In this document: positions 45,961 to 57,230 of the stretch, in pieces
Position numbering within the stretch: the stretch's first letter is position 1
Layout of the letters: each line of letters starts with the position of its first letter
NCBI GenBank assembly: GCA_947683625.1
Contig: CANTUR010001074.1
Span: 124,001 to 188,000 of the forward strand
Source: Mallotus nudiflorus
Lineage: Eukaryota; Streptophyta; Magnoliopsida; Malpighiales; Euphorbiaceae
Direction: 5' to 3'
Length of the DNA stretch: 64,000 bases
Translations under genes and position numbers: made by a program
The notes under the pieces: model-generated
What the model was told of the DNA's origin: nothing
The model's input: only the letters and a program-made list of their open reading frames with translations
The model's database searches: none

Positions 45961-47371
45961 TAGAGGGGCAACAAAAAAAATGTTAAATAACTAAATATTA
46001 CAATTAATTGTTATGGAAACATACACATATTCTCCTATAAAAAATCATTTTCCTGGAATGGGTATTCTCCAAACAAAAAAAAAACCCTCAAATTGGTGTG
46101 TTTAATATATAACAAATTTACAAATCTCTACCTTGGCTTTACTCTACAGGCTCTTCTTGCTATCCTTGTCCCTTTGAGGCTACATTATTCTTCTCCCTTT
46201 GAGGTTGAGGCTCACCTCTACCTGCACATTATAGTTAGGTTGTCCATATTGTTTGGTAGAAAATTTTGAAAAAAACATCCATATCTTGTTCCCAAGATTT
46301 GCCACTTCCTAGTGTTATGTTTTCATAATTATTCCATACAATTGATGCCTATAAATATTCTTGAAAAAGTTAAGATTGTATCATTACAGCTAAAAAGTTA
46401 ATTATATGTGGTTACAAAATTTTGTCTTCTGAAGTCCAAGAATTTAGATACACCTCACTAATTTCCATTGATTGAGAATTATATATATACTATTTGGAAC
46501 TTTCAGATGCATTCTTTGATTGCTAGATATAAACGTATTTTTACCTATATTATAATGTTCTGCATTCGTATATATTATTTATTCATCTTAATTTGGTAGG
46601 AATAATATTTCACTATCTCTAACAATCTCTCATACCTCCTACAGATCTTAATTGAGTAATATATACAAAGTTAAAAATCAAATAAAAAAGAAAAACATTG
46701 AATAATTTTTCAATTTCTTATAAATCTTGATCAAGCAATGTATACAAAATAACAATGTTTGCAAGAAAAAAAAAAAAGAAAAGAAAATGAACTCTATCTA
46801 TGCTAATCCCAATTGCCTCACTTGTAATACAAGAGTGTGGATTGCCTCTGATTTTGAAGCAAAAGGGAGGCAATACAAACTATTATTTAATACTAAAGGC
46901 CATTAATGCTACAAAAAATTCAACTTAATGTTATGTGATCTTTGCAATATAGAGATATAGAATAGGGTCCAGGATTGAGACCCAAAATAGATATGCAATT
47001 TCATATAAATATGAGAGCATGTAGGGCATATTAATCATCCCATCTGTTGTTTTTATTAATATTTTTGCATTTGTAAGTCAATTATGCTTTGGGAAATTGA
47101 GAAATAGTCCATAAGCAAGTGGACCCAAAAATTAAAAAAAAAAATTAATGATCTTGATTATATATACTAGCTAGCTATGATCTAATTAACAAAAAAAAAA
47201 AAACTATAGTATATGATGAAATAAAAATTGTTCAGCTTTTGTATCACATGTCTAACAAGTGCCCTACGACACCAAATCAACATATCTTTTGTCGATGCTC
47301 GTTGCTCAAGAGATTCAAAAAGTTAACAATTTTATTAGGATATATGATTTGTGATTATCTTTCATTATAGT
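45961..47371. other. Intergenic DNA left of element F
   Basis: AT-rich, no gene recognised. Around 46150-46215 the phrase tccctttgaggct/tccctttgaggtt is tandemly repeated. Confidence 0.5.
47367..47371. repeat. Probable target site duplication of element F, left copy (atagt)
   Basis: The five bases before the LTR start differ at one position (G/A) from ataat at 56751-56755 after the other LTR. Confidence 0.55.
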
Positions 47372-47905
47372 TGATACCCTACATATATATTTTTCTTTAA
47401 TTAAAATTTTTATTTCTTTATATAAGTTATTCAGAAAAAAAGAATGATCGAAAATATTCAAGAAAAAATTTCTGAAACAAAAGACTCTTAAAAAAAAGAA
47501 CATTTTTCTAACTGATTTAGAACTCTTATTCAAAAAAGAATCCTATTTCTTTCAGGTTTGAGCATTACTATTTCTATAAATAGAACTTCATATCCCTCAT
47601 TCTCATTTATTCCATTTTCTCATATTTTCATTGTTCTTCTCCTCTCTCCAAATTCTCTCTCTATATTATGACTTACTTCTTTCAGGTTTGAGCATTACTA
47701 TCCCTATAAATAGGACCTCATATCCTTCATTTTCATTCATTCCATTCTCTTATATTTTCATTGTTATTCTCCTCTCTCCAGATTCTCTCTCTATATTCTG
47801 ACTTAGGCATCGGAGGATTTGTGGGGATTCTCCCCACCTCTCACATTGCCCTTTGTTGACCACTTGCAGGGTTCCAGCTCAAGAGTTCCGGAAAGCAAGT
47901 TATCG
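47372..47905 (+). repeat. Element F 5' LTR, with duplicated promoter block
   Basis: It starts tgataccctacatata and ends aagttatcg (CA end changed to CG). It matches 56344-56750 except for a 130-bp tandem duplication (47547-47676 and 47677-47806) absent from the 3' LTR. Each unit carries its own tataaata box, at 47575 and 47705. Confidence 0.92.
47547..47806 (+). promoter_or_regulatory. Tandemly duplicated LTR promoter, two TATA boxes
   Basis: Two 130-bp units start ttctttcaggtttgagcatt and include ctataaatag and the pyrimidine-rich start region ttcttctcctctctcca. The 3' LTR has one unit (tataagta at 56550). Since LTRs are identical at insertion, the duplication probably arose afterwards, or was lost from the other LTR. 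Confidence 0.8.
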
Positions 47906-47907
47906 AG

Positions 47908-47925
47908 TGGCGCCGTCTGGGGGAA
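47908..47925 (+). other. Element F primer-binding site
   Basis: tggcgccgtctgggggaa lies two bases after the LTR end. The first bases match the 3' end complement of tRNA-Asp; the later bases diverge from it, so the tRNA assignment is uncertain. Confidence 0.65.
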
Positions 47926-47975
47926 CTTTTGGGTAAAAGTCATTCGTGCATCTGCCAAATTAAGACGTTGACATC

Positions 47976-49534
47976 ATGACTTCCAACCCGCCGCCAATCT
48001 CGACTCCTGACACTTAATTCAATCTCTCCACCCCTATTCCTACAATTAATTTGTCAACACCTCTCCTAATGGCAATACCTCCAGCCCCTTTTTAATATGA
48101 CGGACCTTCATCTAGTGGTACGCACATTCCCCTTGGAAACACCCAAAGGTGGTCAACTCTTGGCACTGACCTCCTATATTATGCTCCTTTACAACACCAT
48201 TACAGACCTATACCTTCTATACCTTTTCCAAATCTAACAGATACACCTACCATAACTATACCTAACCTAAACACTATAATCCAAACACTCAACCTCCCCC
48301 CAATAAATAAGGAAGTAATGATACAAAACATTCAAGCTCAGATAGCCTTAATGCAACAACAATTGAATACCTTAATTCAGAGCCGCAATCCTAGATCAGC
48401 TCATATTGAAAACAACACCCCATCTGTAGAATTACCGGGGGGAAGCAAAGGGAAGAGTAAAGTTCCAAAAAGGGAATCCAGCTCGACGATTCCAGCTCTT
48501 GAAGACTCAAAATTAACCCAGAAGGTTGAAAAGTTATACACAAAGCCCGCACAAGGCCAATGAAAGAAGATGACTATATGATAGAGGGAAGAAAGCCCTT
48601 TATAAGAAGGATAATCCAAACAGAGATACTAATTAAATTCAGAATGCCATAATTAGATTAATATTATGGAACTAGAGATCCCATCAACCACATATCCTCA
48701 TTCAGAATAAAAATGTTACTCAAGAACATGAATGATGGAACCATGTGCAATGTTTTCCTAAGCACGCTCATAAAGAGTGCTTAAAAATGGTTTCACTTGA
48801 TTTTAGAGAATTCTGTCACATCTTTTGAAAACCTAGCAAAGAAATTTTAAACTAGGTTCATCACAACATTCCCCCAGCCAAAAACTTCAATGACCTCCGA
48901 TTGTGCCGACAAGAGATCGATGAATCACTACAAAGCTATTTGGATCAGTTAAAAAAGGTGGCCATGTAAATTAAGAATCTTATAAATGAAGTGGCTATCG
49001 AAGCCCTAAAGAATGGCATCGTACTCAAAAAACTCAAAGATAAGATAATAACAAAAGAACCTCACACATTCACGAAGGTGATGGCCATGGCAGTCAAAAT
49101 GATAAAAATTAATGACGACAAATGAATGTGAAGGTATGAAGAGAGAGCACTGACTAAATAAGAAAGATCAAGACCTAAAAGGGCAAGCTTTCCATGAACA
49201 AACTCCAGAAACCCGATGGAAAGGTTTAAAAAGGAAGTTGAAAGATACACTCCTTTAAATACCTCCAGATCCATGATTCTTATATGGGGGAGTTACCCCG
49301 GCTAAAAGAATAAGCCCAAGCCGGAGAGCCACACAAGATAGAAGGCATTATTGCCAATATCACTAGGATTGTGGGCATAAAATCGAGGCCTACAGAGAAC
49401 TGAAGAATGCGATGCAAAATGATAGACTCAAAAACTTCACTGACACATCTAAAGGAGCCAAGAATCTAGATGAGCAAAGGCAAGATGGGACAAAACTAAA
49501 AAAGGCCTGAAATGAGCCAGCCGGTGTTATCAAC
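47976..49534 (+). pseudogene. gag: Element F gag, degenerate
   Basis: The frame begins at ATG 47976 (MTSNPPPISTPDT, then a stop) with a Pro/Thr/Ile-rich N-terminus. An open piece at 48318-48563 has the coiled-coil-like MIQNIQAQIALMQQQLNTLI. The gag core follows at about 48780-49100: KWFHLILENSVTSFENLAKK, FITTFPQPKTSMT, and LKNGIVLKKLKDKI. About five stops and two shifts are visible. A zinc-knuckle region near 49340-49400 is too damaged to read with certainty. Confidence 0.78.
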
Positions 49535-50285
49535 ATGATTATCATAGGAGAGAACACCGAGAAGAAGCTTAAGAGGAGTCGTAGAGAGGAAAGACCTACC
49601 CTCAAAGAGAGACAGACCATTGTGTTTAATTCAGAAGATGGGGACCATGTTCAACACCCCCACAATGACACCCTGGTAGTAAGCACATACATTAGCAATT
49701 ATCTAGTGAAGAGATTACTGGTTAATGATGGAAGCACCATTAACACATTATCTTGGAATGCTTACAAAGTAATGAAAGGCTTTGTCACTAACTTAAAGGT
49801 TGTCCAGAATCCCATTACAAGCTTCTACAGAGGAACTATACAACCAATGGGAATTGTAAAGTTAAGTTTGGAATTTGGAAATCAGGACATTGAGAAATGA
49901 AAGTCATCAAAGCTTAGTTCAACATGGTGGATCTCCCACTAGCATACAATGGTATCATAGGACGACTAGTGCTTTATGAAATTGATACAATCACAAGTAT
50001 CCGACACTTAACCATAAAGATTCCAATCGAAGGTAGAACTCTAACGATTCACGAAGATTAGCACATGGTCAGGCAGTGCTACCAAATGACAATCAAACCT
50101 CAGACAGAAACATTCCCCTTAAAAATTTAGGAGTTAAAGAAGTTGGGAGTTGGCCCTGAACCAGTTGATAATGTTCAGACATTACAAATTACTAATGGAA
50201 AAATGGTAAAGATCGATAATGAGCTTGACAATGAAACTAAGTGAGAAATAAGTGAAGTCCTCATTAAGCACTCAGGAGGTTTTCC
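49535..50285 (+). pseudogene. pro: Element F aspartic protease, active Asp replaced
   Basis: The open frame 49535-49900 holds the N-terminal half of the retropepsin: HNDTLVVSTYISNYLVKRLL, then LVNDGSTINTLSW where the catalytic D-x-G-S reads N-D-G-S, so the active Asp seems to be Asn (GAT to AAT). PMGIVKLSLEFG follows. After a stop the second half appears in another frame (YNGIIGRLVLYEI, about 49945-49985). Inactive. Confidence 0.75.
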
Positions 50286-51010
50286 TCTCGGGCATCTGAG
50301 ATTGCTGAGGTAAATCCTCGAACTGCCTCGTACAACTTAAACATCATACCAAGTGCAAAGCTAGTGATCTAAAAGAAGAGAACTTTCGCATATGAGAGGC
50401 AAAAGATAATCATCAAAGAAACAAAGAAGTTGTTAAAAGCCAGATTCATCAAAGAAGTTACCCACCCAGAATGGGTAGCCAATGTGGTGCTAGTAAAGAA
50501 ATCAAACGAAAAATATAGAATGTGTGTAGATTATATTAACCTCAACCAAGCATGCCCCAAGGATAGCTACCCACTACCAATAATTGACCAATTAGTAGAC
50601 TCCACTACCTGCCACAGTCTATATAGTTTTGTAGACACAGCACAAGGATATCACCAGATATTACATCTTTTATCACCTGCGAAGGTCTTTACTGCTACAA
50701 AGTAATGCCCTTCGGATTAAAGAATGTTGGAGCAACCTATCAAAGGATGATGAACCATGTACTCTAAAACCAAATCAAGAGAAATGTGGAAGTATACATG
50801 GACAACATTATTATCAAAAGCAAGCATGCAGAGCAGCACCTCGCGGATCTTAATCAGATCCTCCAATTGTTGAGCCAATCTAGGATTAAGTTGAATTCAA
50901 AAAAATGCATCTTCAAAGTTAAGGCAGAAAAGTTCTTAGGATTTATGATATCCCATAGACATATTGAAGCTAACCCATAAAAGATGGAGGCCATTCTTAA
51001 TATAAAAGCT
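50286..51010 (+). pseudogene. pol: Element F reverse transcriptase, YxDD altered
   Basis: RT is split by a frameshift near 50660. The first part (50430-50705) has LKARFIKEVTHPEWVANVVL, KYRMCVDYINLNQACPKDSY and SFVDTAQGYHQI with the first catalytic Asp. The second reads KVMPFGLKNVGATYQRMM, then VEVYMDNIIIKSKHAEQHL, so YxDD is Y-M-D-N (second Asp to Asn). It goes on to LNSKKCIFKVKAEKFLGFMI. Dead. Confidence 0.88.
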
Positions 51011-51600
51011 CCAAAGACTATCCACGAGCTGTAAAAACTAAATGGCAGGATCACGGCTTTAGGGCATTTCATCTCTTGCTCGGCCAAACGGTGCTTACCA
51101 CTATTTTAAGCTTTAAAAAATTCCAAGAATTTCATTTGAACTAAAGACTACCAGGCAACCTTTGAAGACATTAAAAAATTCATATCCTCACCACCCCTGC
51201 TCAGCAAGCTGGTCCTAGAGGAAACACTGTACTTATACCTCTTTGTGGGCTAAGAATGCATAGCTTCTATATTGGTGAGGGAGGAAAGGAGCCAGCAAAG
51301 TCTGATATACTACGTCAGTAAATTACTTTGAGGATTTGAGATTTGATACCCAACACTAGATAAACTAGCTATGGCCATCATCCACGCATCCCGAAAGCTC
51401 AGACACTACCTCCAGACTTATCCCATTATAGTAAGGTCTAGCTTCCCCTTGAGAAAAATTTTACAAAGACCTGAGACATCAGGTAGATTAGTCCAATGGT
51501 CGGTATTACTCAAAAAATTTAACATCGACTACGAGTCCGGCAGCAAGTGAAGGCTCAAGCGTTAGCATACTTTATATAGGAAATGACACCAGAAGATCGC
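51011..51600 (+). pseudogene. pol: Element F Ty3-type RNase H
   Basis: The connection segment and RNase H read FEDIKKFISSPPLLSKL, LIYYVSKLL, LDKLAMAIIHASRKLRHYLQ and RLVQWSVLLKKFNIDYESGS, interrupted by stops and small indels. Confidence 0.78.
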
Positions 51601-51960
51601 GCTACACCCAAAGCACTGGAATGGAGGCTTTATGTTAAAGGAGCATCCTCCACTTAAGGACCTTTCATTGGGATTATCCTTAAAGGACCATACAAATTTA
51701 ATATCAGATATGCAGTTTGAACAGAGTATAATGCAATCAACAATGTTACAGAATATGAGGTGCTCATCACAAGCCTAAAGTTGGCTACAAAAGTCAAAGA
51801 TAAGCATCTCACGATACACTTAGACTCTTAATTGGTAATAAACCAAGTCAAATTCCAAATTAAAGATCCATGCATTACCAGATACATTGGAAAATTCATG
51901 TAGCTCCTGAAAAAGATCGAGCAAGATGGGGGATAGTGGGAAATAATCCAGATACCCTAA
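51601..51960 (+). pseudogene. pol: Element F archaeal-type RNase H
   Basis: After ALEWRLYVKGASST comes FIGIILKGPYKFNIRYAV, then YNAINNVTEYEVLITSLKLA and HLDS followed by a stop and LVINQV. The first catalytic Asp of the usual 'VDGAS' is Lys here, while Glu of TEYE and Asp of LDS remain. Compare element A, where all the acidic residues are kept. Confidence 0.75.
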
Positions 51961-53330
51961 AATAAGGTTGACCTCTTGAACAAGTCAATAGCTAAAGACA
52001 ATCAGACATTCAGAGGAATGGAGCTCACCGAAGCACTAACAAAACCCAGCACGAAGGATTTAGATATTATGGAGGTACGGGAAGTCCTGGAATGAATGAA
52101 ACTGATCATTCAATATCTGAAAAATAGGACACTTTCAAAAGACAAATTAAAAGCTTAGAAACTGAAGATGAAGGTGACCCACTACTCTATCCATCATAGA
52201 GAACTCTACAGAAGATCCCTCTCACACCCATGGTCTAAATGTGTGTCCCCAAAAGAAGGGAATTACATACTCAGGGAAATCCAATAAGGAATTTATGAAG
52301 CAAATAAATCACATTAAATATTAACTAAGAAAGCACTAATGTAAGGATACTACTGGCCCACCATGTCCTAAGATGCTTAGAAGCTAACTCAGGAATGTCA
52401 TAAGTGTCAGCAGTTTGTCCGTCTCAATCACAAGCCCTCTAACCCTCAACATCCGATTGGAAGCCCTTGGCCCTTTGCTATATGGGGAATGGACATCCTA
52501 GGTCCCTTCTCAACCTCCAAATTATAGAAAAAATTCTTAACTATGGCCATAGACCATTTCACCAAGTGGGTAAAAGTGGAAGTTGTACCGACCATCACAG
52601 AGGCCCGGATCCAACACTTCTTTTAGAGAGAAATCATCTGTAGGTTTGGAATATTGCATACCCTAATCATAGATAATAGAAAGTAGTTTAATAATGAGAA
52701 ATTTAAAAGGTTCTACTCTGACCTCGAAATAAAGCTTCATTTCACCTTAGTAGCTTACCCGTAGATAAATGGGCAAACAAAGGTCACCAATAGGATTATC
52801 ATGCAAGGATTGAAGAAGAGGGTCAATAAAAAGAAGGGAAACTAGGTCAAAGAACTTAACAATGTTATCTGGGCTTACAGGACTACACTTAGATTATCCA
52901 TGGAAGAAACACCATTCAGACTAACCTACGGTATGGACGTAGTGATATCAGTAGAAATCGGATCACCATGTTATAGGGTTAGCAAAGAATTAGATCATGA
53001 CATCAATAACATTGACACCTAGATATGCTTAGATCTATTGAAAGAGAGAAGAGAGTGAGCGTCCATTATAGTAGAGGCACACAAGTGGAAGATAATTCAG
53101 TATCATCTCCGGTATATCCAACTAAAATAGTATAAGATAGGAGATCAGGTACTTAGAAGGGCAGACATTAGCAAAGGCAACTCTAGTACTGGTAAACTTG
53201 GACCTAACTAGGAAGGCCCCTATCATATCACAGAGTGAATATCTAAAAGGTATACAAAATTAGAGACAAACAAGGGAAGGAATTACAACGATATTGGAAC
53301 TTAGATTATCTTAAAAAATATTACCAGTAG
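51961..53330 (+). pseudogene. pol: Element F integrase, catalytic Glu replaced
   Basis: The zinc region has lost its His (EIQ then stop, in place of EIHEG) but keeps CHKCQQF. Core: GMDILGPF (first Asp), LIIDNRK (second Asp), and NGQTKVTNRII, where the catalytic Glu of the usual 'NGQxExTNR' is Lys (about 52785). Also readable: VIWAYRTTLRLSMEETPFRL and GPYHITE. The frame ends WNLDYLKKYYQ at TAG 53328-53330, the canonical end of this polyprotein. Confidence 0.85.
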
Positions 53331-53418
53331 ATGTACTCAAAATACTATTAAATAAAGTATCTTCATTCATTGATGAAAAAAATTATATTACAAAGTCCAA
53401 AAAAAAGAAAAATTTTCT
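53331..53418. other. Convergent gap between sense pol and antisense gene of F
   Basis: Only 88 bp separate the two stop codons, which face each other. An A/T-rich stretch (attatattacaaag, aaaaaaaag) could hold overlapping poly(A) signals for both strands. Confidence 0.4.
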
Positions 53419-55270
53419 CTAGTCTAACAATTGAGCATCGGATGGCTCAGACTCAACACAGGGGGGAGCAACACTAATAGCATTGACAGATACAGGAGGC
53501 TTAGAAGACGATTCCCCAACTGATTTGGTAGCTTTTTTCGCACAAAGGGAAGAGGCTTTGCTCCGAGCATTCTCTTCAGATGCAATCCTAGCCAGGTCAG
53601 CTGGCCTTATCTTATCCAGGTCATTCAAGTCCAGATTTGAATTATGGGAAACTAGAACTCTCTAACACTCAGACCTATAAGCCTTGAGAAATCCTCCAAC
53701 TATGTTCTGGTAGGTTCTTTTATCATCTTCTATAGATCTTTTGGCCTCACCCATCTTTCTCTCCAGGTTGGCAATCCAGGAGTCTTACTCATCGATTTTC
53801 CTAGTTAATTGAGCTTTACTGTGCTCCAACTCAGCTACTTTCTTTTGGTTCACCTTCGCCTCTGTATATTTACTTTTGGCAAAATTATAGTGTTGCCTTT
53901 GCCTTATCCAACTTCTTCTCAAAGTCAATCGCTATAGTCCCCACCTCCGTCTCCTTTAGGCTATATTGGCTCTTCAAGAAGAAGTATTCATCCTTTGCCA
54001 ACAACAAAGGTTGAGTCATCTGAGAAAGAGAACTAATATCATTTCCTTAAAACCCCAAAACATAAAAGATTAAAATAATATTAAACACTTACCTCTAGCG
54101 AATGTCCAATTATAGAGCTATACAGCTCCTCATGGCCCTCCTCTATCCAACGTTGCATGTCAGCCGGTAGCCTCAAGGACTTTGCAAATTGATCTTTAAC
54201 CTGGGCGTTCGAGACACTTAGAGGTTTTATCCTGTTTAAGATCCAACCCCTCATGTCCGAGCACTCGAACAGCTTCAAACGCTGGATAAATATTTCCTCA
54301 TCAAGTTCCTCAGCATCCGAATCTCTATCTATGATTCATCTTTTTTGCCTCCCTTTCTTCTCAATCTGAGAGGACCTAGCTATAGATTTCCCCTTCAGAC
54401 TAATAACAGTTTTATCAAGGATTGTCAGCACTACAGGCTCGAGTGATGGGGAGGATATATGAGTGTCTCCTTATGCCTCTAGCTCATTAACTACAAGTTA
54501 AATCTCATCTGTAAAAGAAAAAAGTTAGCCATCTACAAAATAAAAAAAGAAAAAATAGAAGTCAGAACAATACCTCTTGAAGCTCAAAACATACTGGTGG
54601 ATTGTACATGATCTGGGTAGACTCTCTGAAGATATCTTCTTAATAGATCTTTGGCTGACCGAGCATCGATCAAGACATCGAGATGAAGTCTTAAGACTAT
54701 CTCTATATCGTCGTTGGATAACTTCAGAGGGCGTTTCACCTTATAACACTCATTAGACCACATTTTTCAGACATCCACGAAGTTTGAGTGGTGCTTGACA
54801 ATGAAAAATTTGTGCCTCCACATCTTGTGAAGGTCTGAAAGCTTCATAAAAGGCTATAGTTGGGGACAACCGATAATGAGAACATCAGCTCCCCTTTCTT
54901 CTTATTCAGACTATACATGTATCACATGACATCTAAGTCTGACTCTCTACCCTCTTTATGCAATAACTCTATGAACTTGGTCAGGATCCAGTAACTATTG
55001 GGATGCCGCTAATTAGGTGTTATATTATACCTATTCAAAAACATTTTCATAAAAGGATCCAAAGGGAACTTCAAAGCCCCCCTCTAATTGGTCAAAATAC
55101 ATAACTAACATGTCAAAATCTAACATTAGAGTATGGGCTCTAAATTTTCTATCTATGGTATGTAGGGTGAAATCGGTCGAAATACTAAAATGCCTCTGAT
55201 ACCAGCCTAACAACTCCTCATCTATTCTAGAGATGAACAAATCAGAGCTAACTTATTCCCTTGATGCCAT
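53419..55270 (-). pseudogene. Element F antisense spliced gene, coiled-coil protein of the retrotransposon antisense-ORF type
   Basis: The minus-strand ATG at 55270 (MASRE, stop) leads into LFISRIDEELLGWYQRHFSI and MLDFDMLVMYFDQLEGGFEV (to 55031). Exon-like pieces at about 54870-54590 include MKLSDLHKMWRHKFFIVKHH and PLKLSNDDIEIVLRLHLDV. A clean exon (about 54290-54093) has LFECSDMRGWILN and RWIEEGHEELYSSIIGHSLE. It ends in GAG|GTAAGT, followed by a 73-nt T-rich intron (54092-54020) ending CTCAG. The next exon continues in frame (MTQPLLLAKDEYFFLKSQYS) into a long Lys/Glu helix with coiled-coil character, then DLDKIRPADLARIASEENAR and a stop at 53419. One frameshift is near 53890. Proteins like this are commonly annotated from antisense frames of plant Tat elements; function unknown. 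Confidence 0.72.
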
Positions 55271-55690
55271 GGATTTATCTAATAAGAAAAAAAAAGAAAT
55301 GTATGAAGGAAGAAAAGGTTCACTTGGTTATAAAACGCAATGGTTGCTGTAGGAAAATCTTGATGACAGAATGCACAAGGAAGAAGAAGCAAACATGATA
55401 GCAAGAAGAAAAAATCTAATAAATCAAGGAAGCAAAGGCACTTATAGGATGATAGAAGGCTTTGGAATAAGTCATTACTACCTTCATAAATACTTTGGCT
55501 TCTCCTATATTATTAAGGGCAGTTTGGGAAATGAAAAAGACCCATTAATCGAGCAATCATCATTATGACAGCAGAAATGTCTCATCTTTTAACACACGAA
55601 CAGATGCGACGGTTACACAATTTAAAATTTAAAAAAGGCATCAAAATGACATAGCAGTTATCAACCACGTACACATCACTGCTAGCTATC
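55271..55690. other. Element F region upstream of the antisense gene
   Basis: Would hold the antisense promoter; no firm TATA box chosen. The plus-strand frame 55371-55568 has no domain. Confidence 0.4.
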
Positions 55691-55694
55691 CCTC

Positions 55695-56035
55695 CACACT
55701 AAGCATCTAAAGCTTTAGTATCAATGACCAGTAACTGAAAATTGGCAACCTCAGGTCGCTTCTATAGTACTGGGGTTTGGCGCTCGGGCCATACTTTCAA
55801 TGCATCGAGACTATACGACACTTGAGTCGTGCTTCTAATGCATCAAGATTAAGTCTAATGACTGAAGCTGGCACCCTCAAGTCATTTTTGTAGTACTGAG
55901 GTTCTAAGCAAATAAGCTTTGTGTCCTTGCACTAAGCATCTAAGTCTAGCAACTGAAGTTAGCACCTCCAGGTTGCTTCTATAATATTGGGGTTTGACAC
56001 TCGGGCCGCATTTTTAATGCATCGAGCATTAAAGC
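55695..56035. repeat. Element F 3'UTR diverged tandem repeat
   Basis: A unit 'agcatctaa...ctgaa...ggcaacctcaggt...cttctatagtactggggtttggc...gcatcgag' at about 55705-55812 recurs at 55933-56030. A partial copy lies between them (about 55855-55912: gactgaagctggcaccctca, gtagtactgaggtt). As in A and B, this precedes the 3' LTR. Confidence 0.75.
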
Positions 56036-56327
56036 TCCAGTGACGACTGGTTTTGTTATGTCATCTCAGTACTGATGGTTTAATCCATTACATCTTATTT
56101 ATTGCAGATCTTGTACACTCAATTCCAACAAGCACTTCAATGATGTCCTCAAAATATGATTCCAAGACTCAGTACCGAGTTTTATCTTTTTTTGTGACTA
56201 GGGTTGGCCACCTCAGCTCACCCTTTCATACCAAATGCAGTAATTCAAGCAGTCATTTCCTCCAAACAGAATGACATTTCATCACTATACAAACTCGGAT
56301 ATGTCAGTTATAAATATCGAAACAGAC

Positions 56328-56343
56328 TTGCAGGGGGGACTCT
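56328..56343 (+). other. Element F polypurine tract
   Basis: The G-rich purine run gcaggggggact lies directly before the LTR start tgatacc. Confidence 0.65.
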
Positions 56344-56750
56344 TGATACCCTATATATATATTCTTGTTTAATTAAGATTTTTATTTCCCTATACAGGTT
56401 ATTTGAAAAGGAAGGACAATCGAAAATATTTAGGAAAAGGTTTTTAAAATAGGAGACCCCTAAAAAAAGAAGGAACACTCTCCTAATTGGCTTAAAACTC
56501 TTATTCAAAAAGGAATCCTACTCTTTTCAAGTTTGAGGATCACTATCCCTATAAGTAGGACCCCATATCCCTCATTTTCACTCATTATATTTTCTCATAT
56601 TTTTATTGTTCTTCTCCTCTCTCAAAATTCTCTCTCTATATTATGATTTAAGCATTAAAGGGTTTGTGGGTATTCTCCCCACTTCTTACGTTACCTTTTG
56701 TTGATCACTTACATGATTTCAGCTCAAGAGTTTCGAAAAGTAAGTTATCA
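56344..56750 (+). repeat. Element F 3' LTR
   Basis: It starts tgataccctatatata and ends aagttatca. It has a single promoter block (tataagta at 56550). The following ataat is the likely target duplication. Confidence 0.92.
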
Positions 56751-57230
56751 ATAATTATCTATTTTATTTAATTTATTTTAGTATAGTTTTCACATCTATT
56801 TATTTGTTGACATATGAAGCTTAAATTTTATACATCAAAGCTTCTCGTTGGAAAGGATTGATAAGATATATTTTGATGACAAATTGACAATAATTCATCA
56901 ACTATTTCTTAAGATTACATGATTAAATGTAAAAAAAAATAAATTTATCTTTTTAAAAATATAATTAATGCTTTGAAAGTTGAAACTCTTATAAAGATAT
57001 ATACCTTTTATTTCTCAGTGTTACTTTAGTTTAACAACCAAAACATTCAGAAATATGAGATTGAGTTCCTTAATTTTTCCAAAATTATAATAATAAAAAA
57101 AGAAATATACCCTTTATCCAAAATTAATTAAAAATATATACGCTGAAAGTGGTAAAATATAGTAATACTCATCCCATATTATTGGTATAATAATTAAAAT
57201 GTTATAAAATATATGATTCCATATAAGTAA
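56751..57230. other. AT-rich DNA right of element F
   Basis: No gene or repeat recognised. Confidence 0.5.

Larger units (their letters stand above)
47372..56750 (+). mobile_element. Element F: Tat-lineage Ty3/gypsy LTR retrotransposon with antisense gene, degenerate
   Basis: Two short LTRs (534 and 407 bp) bound gag, protease, RT, RNase H, archaeal-type RNase H, integrase, an antisense spliced gene, a repeat array and a polypurine tract. The domain order matches the Tat lineage, but the short LTRs and the tggcgcc-type primer site place it in a different branch from A, B and E. Every coding part has stops or frameshifts. Confidence 0.9.

Noticed and set aside
56308..56508. Minus-strand ORF that also appears at 47315-47533
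   Set aside because: Both are antisense readings of the two LTRs of element F.
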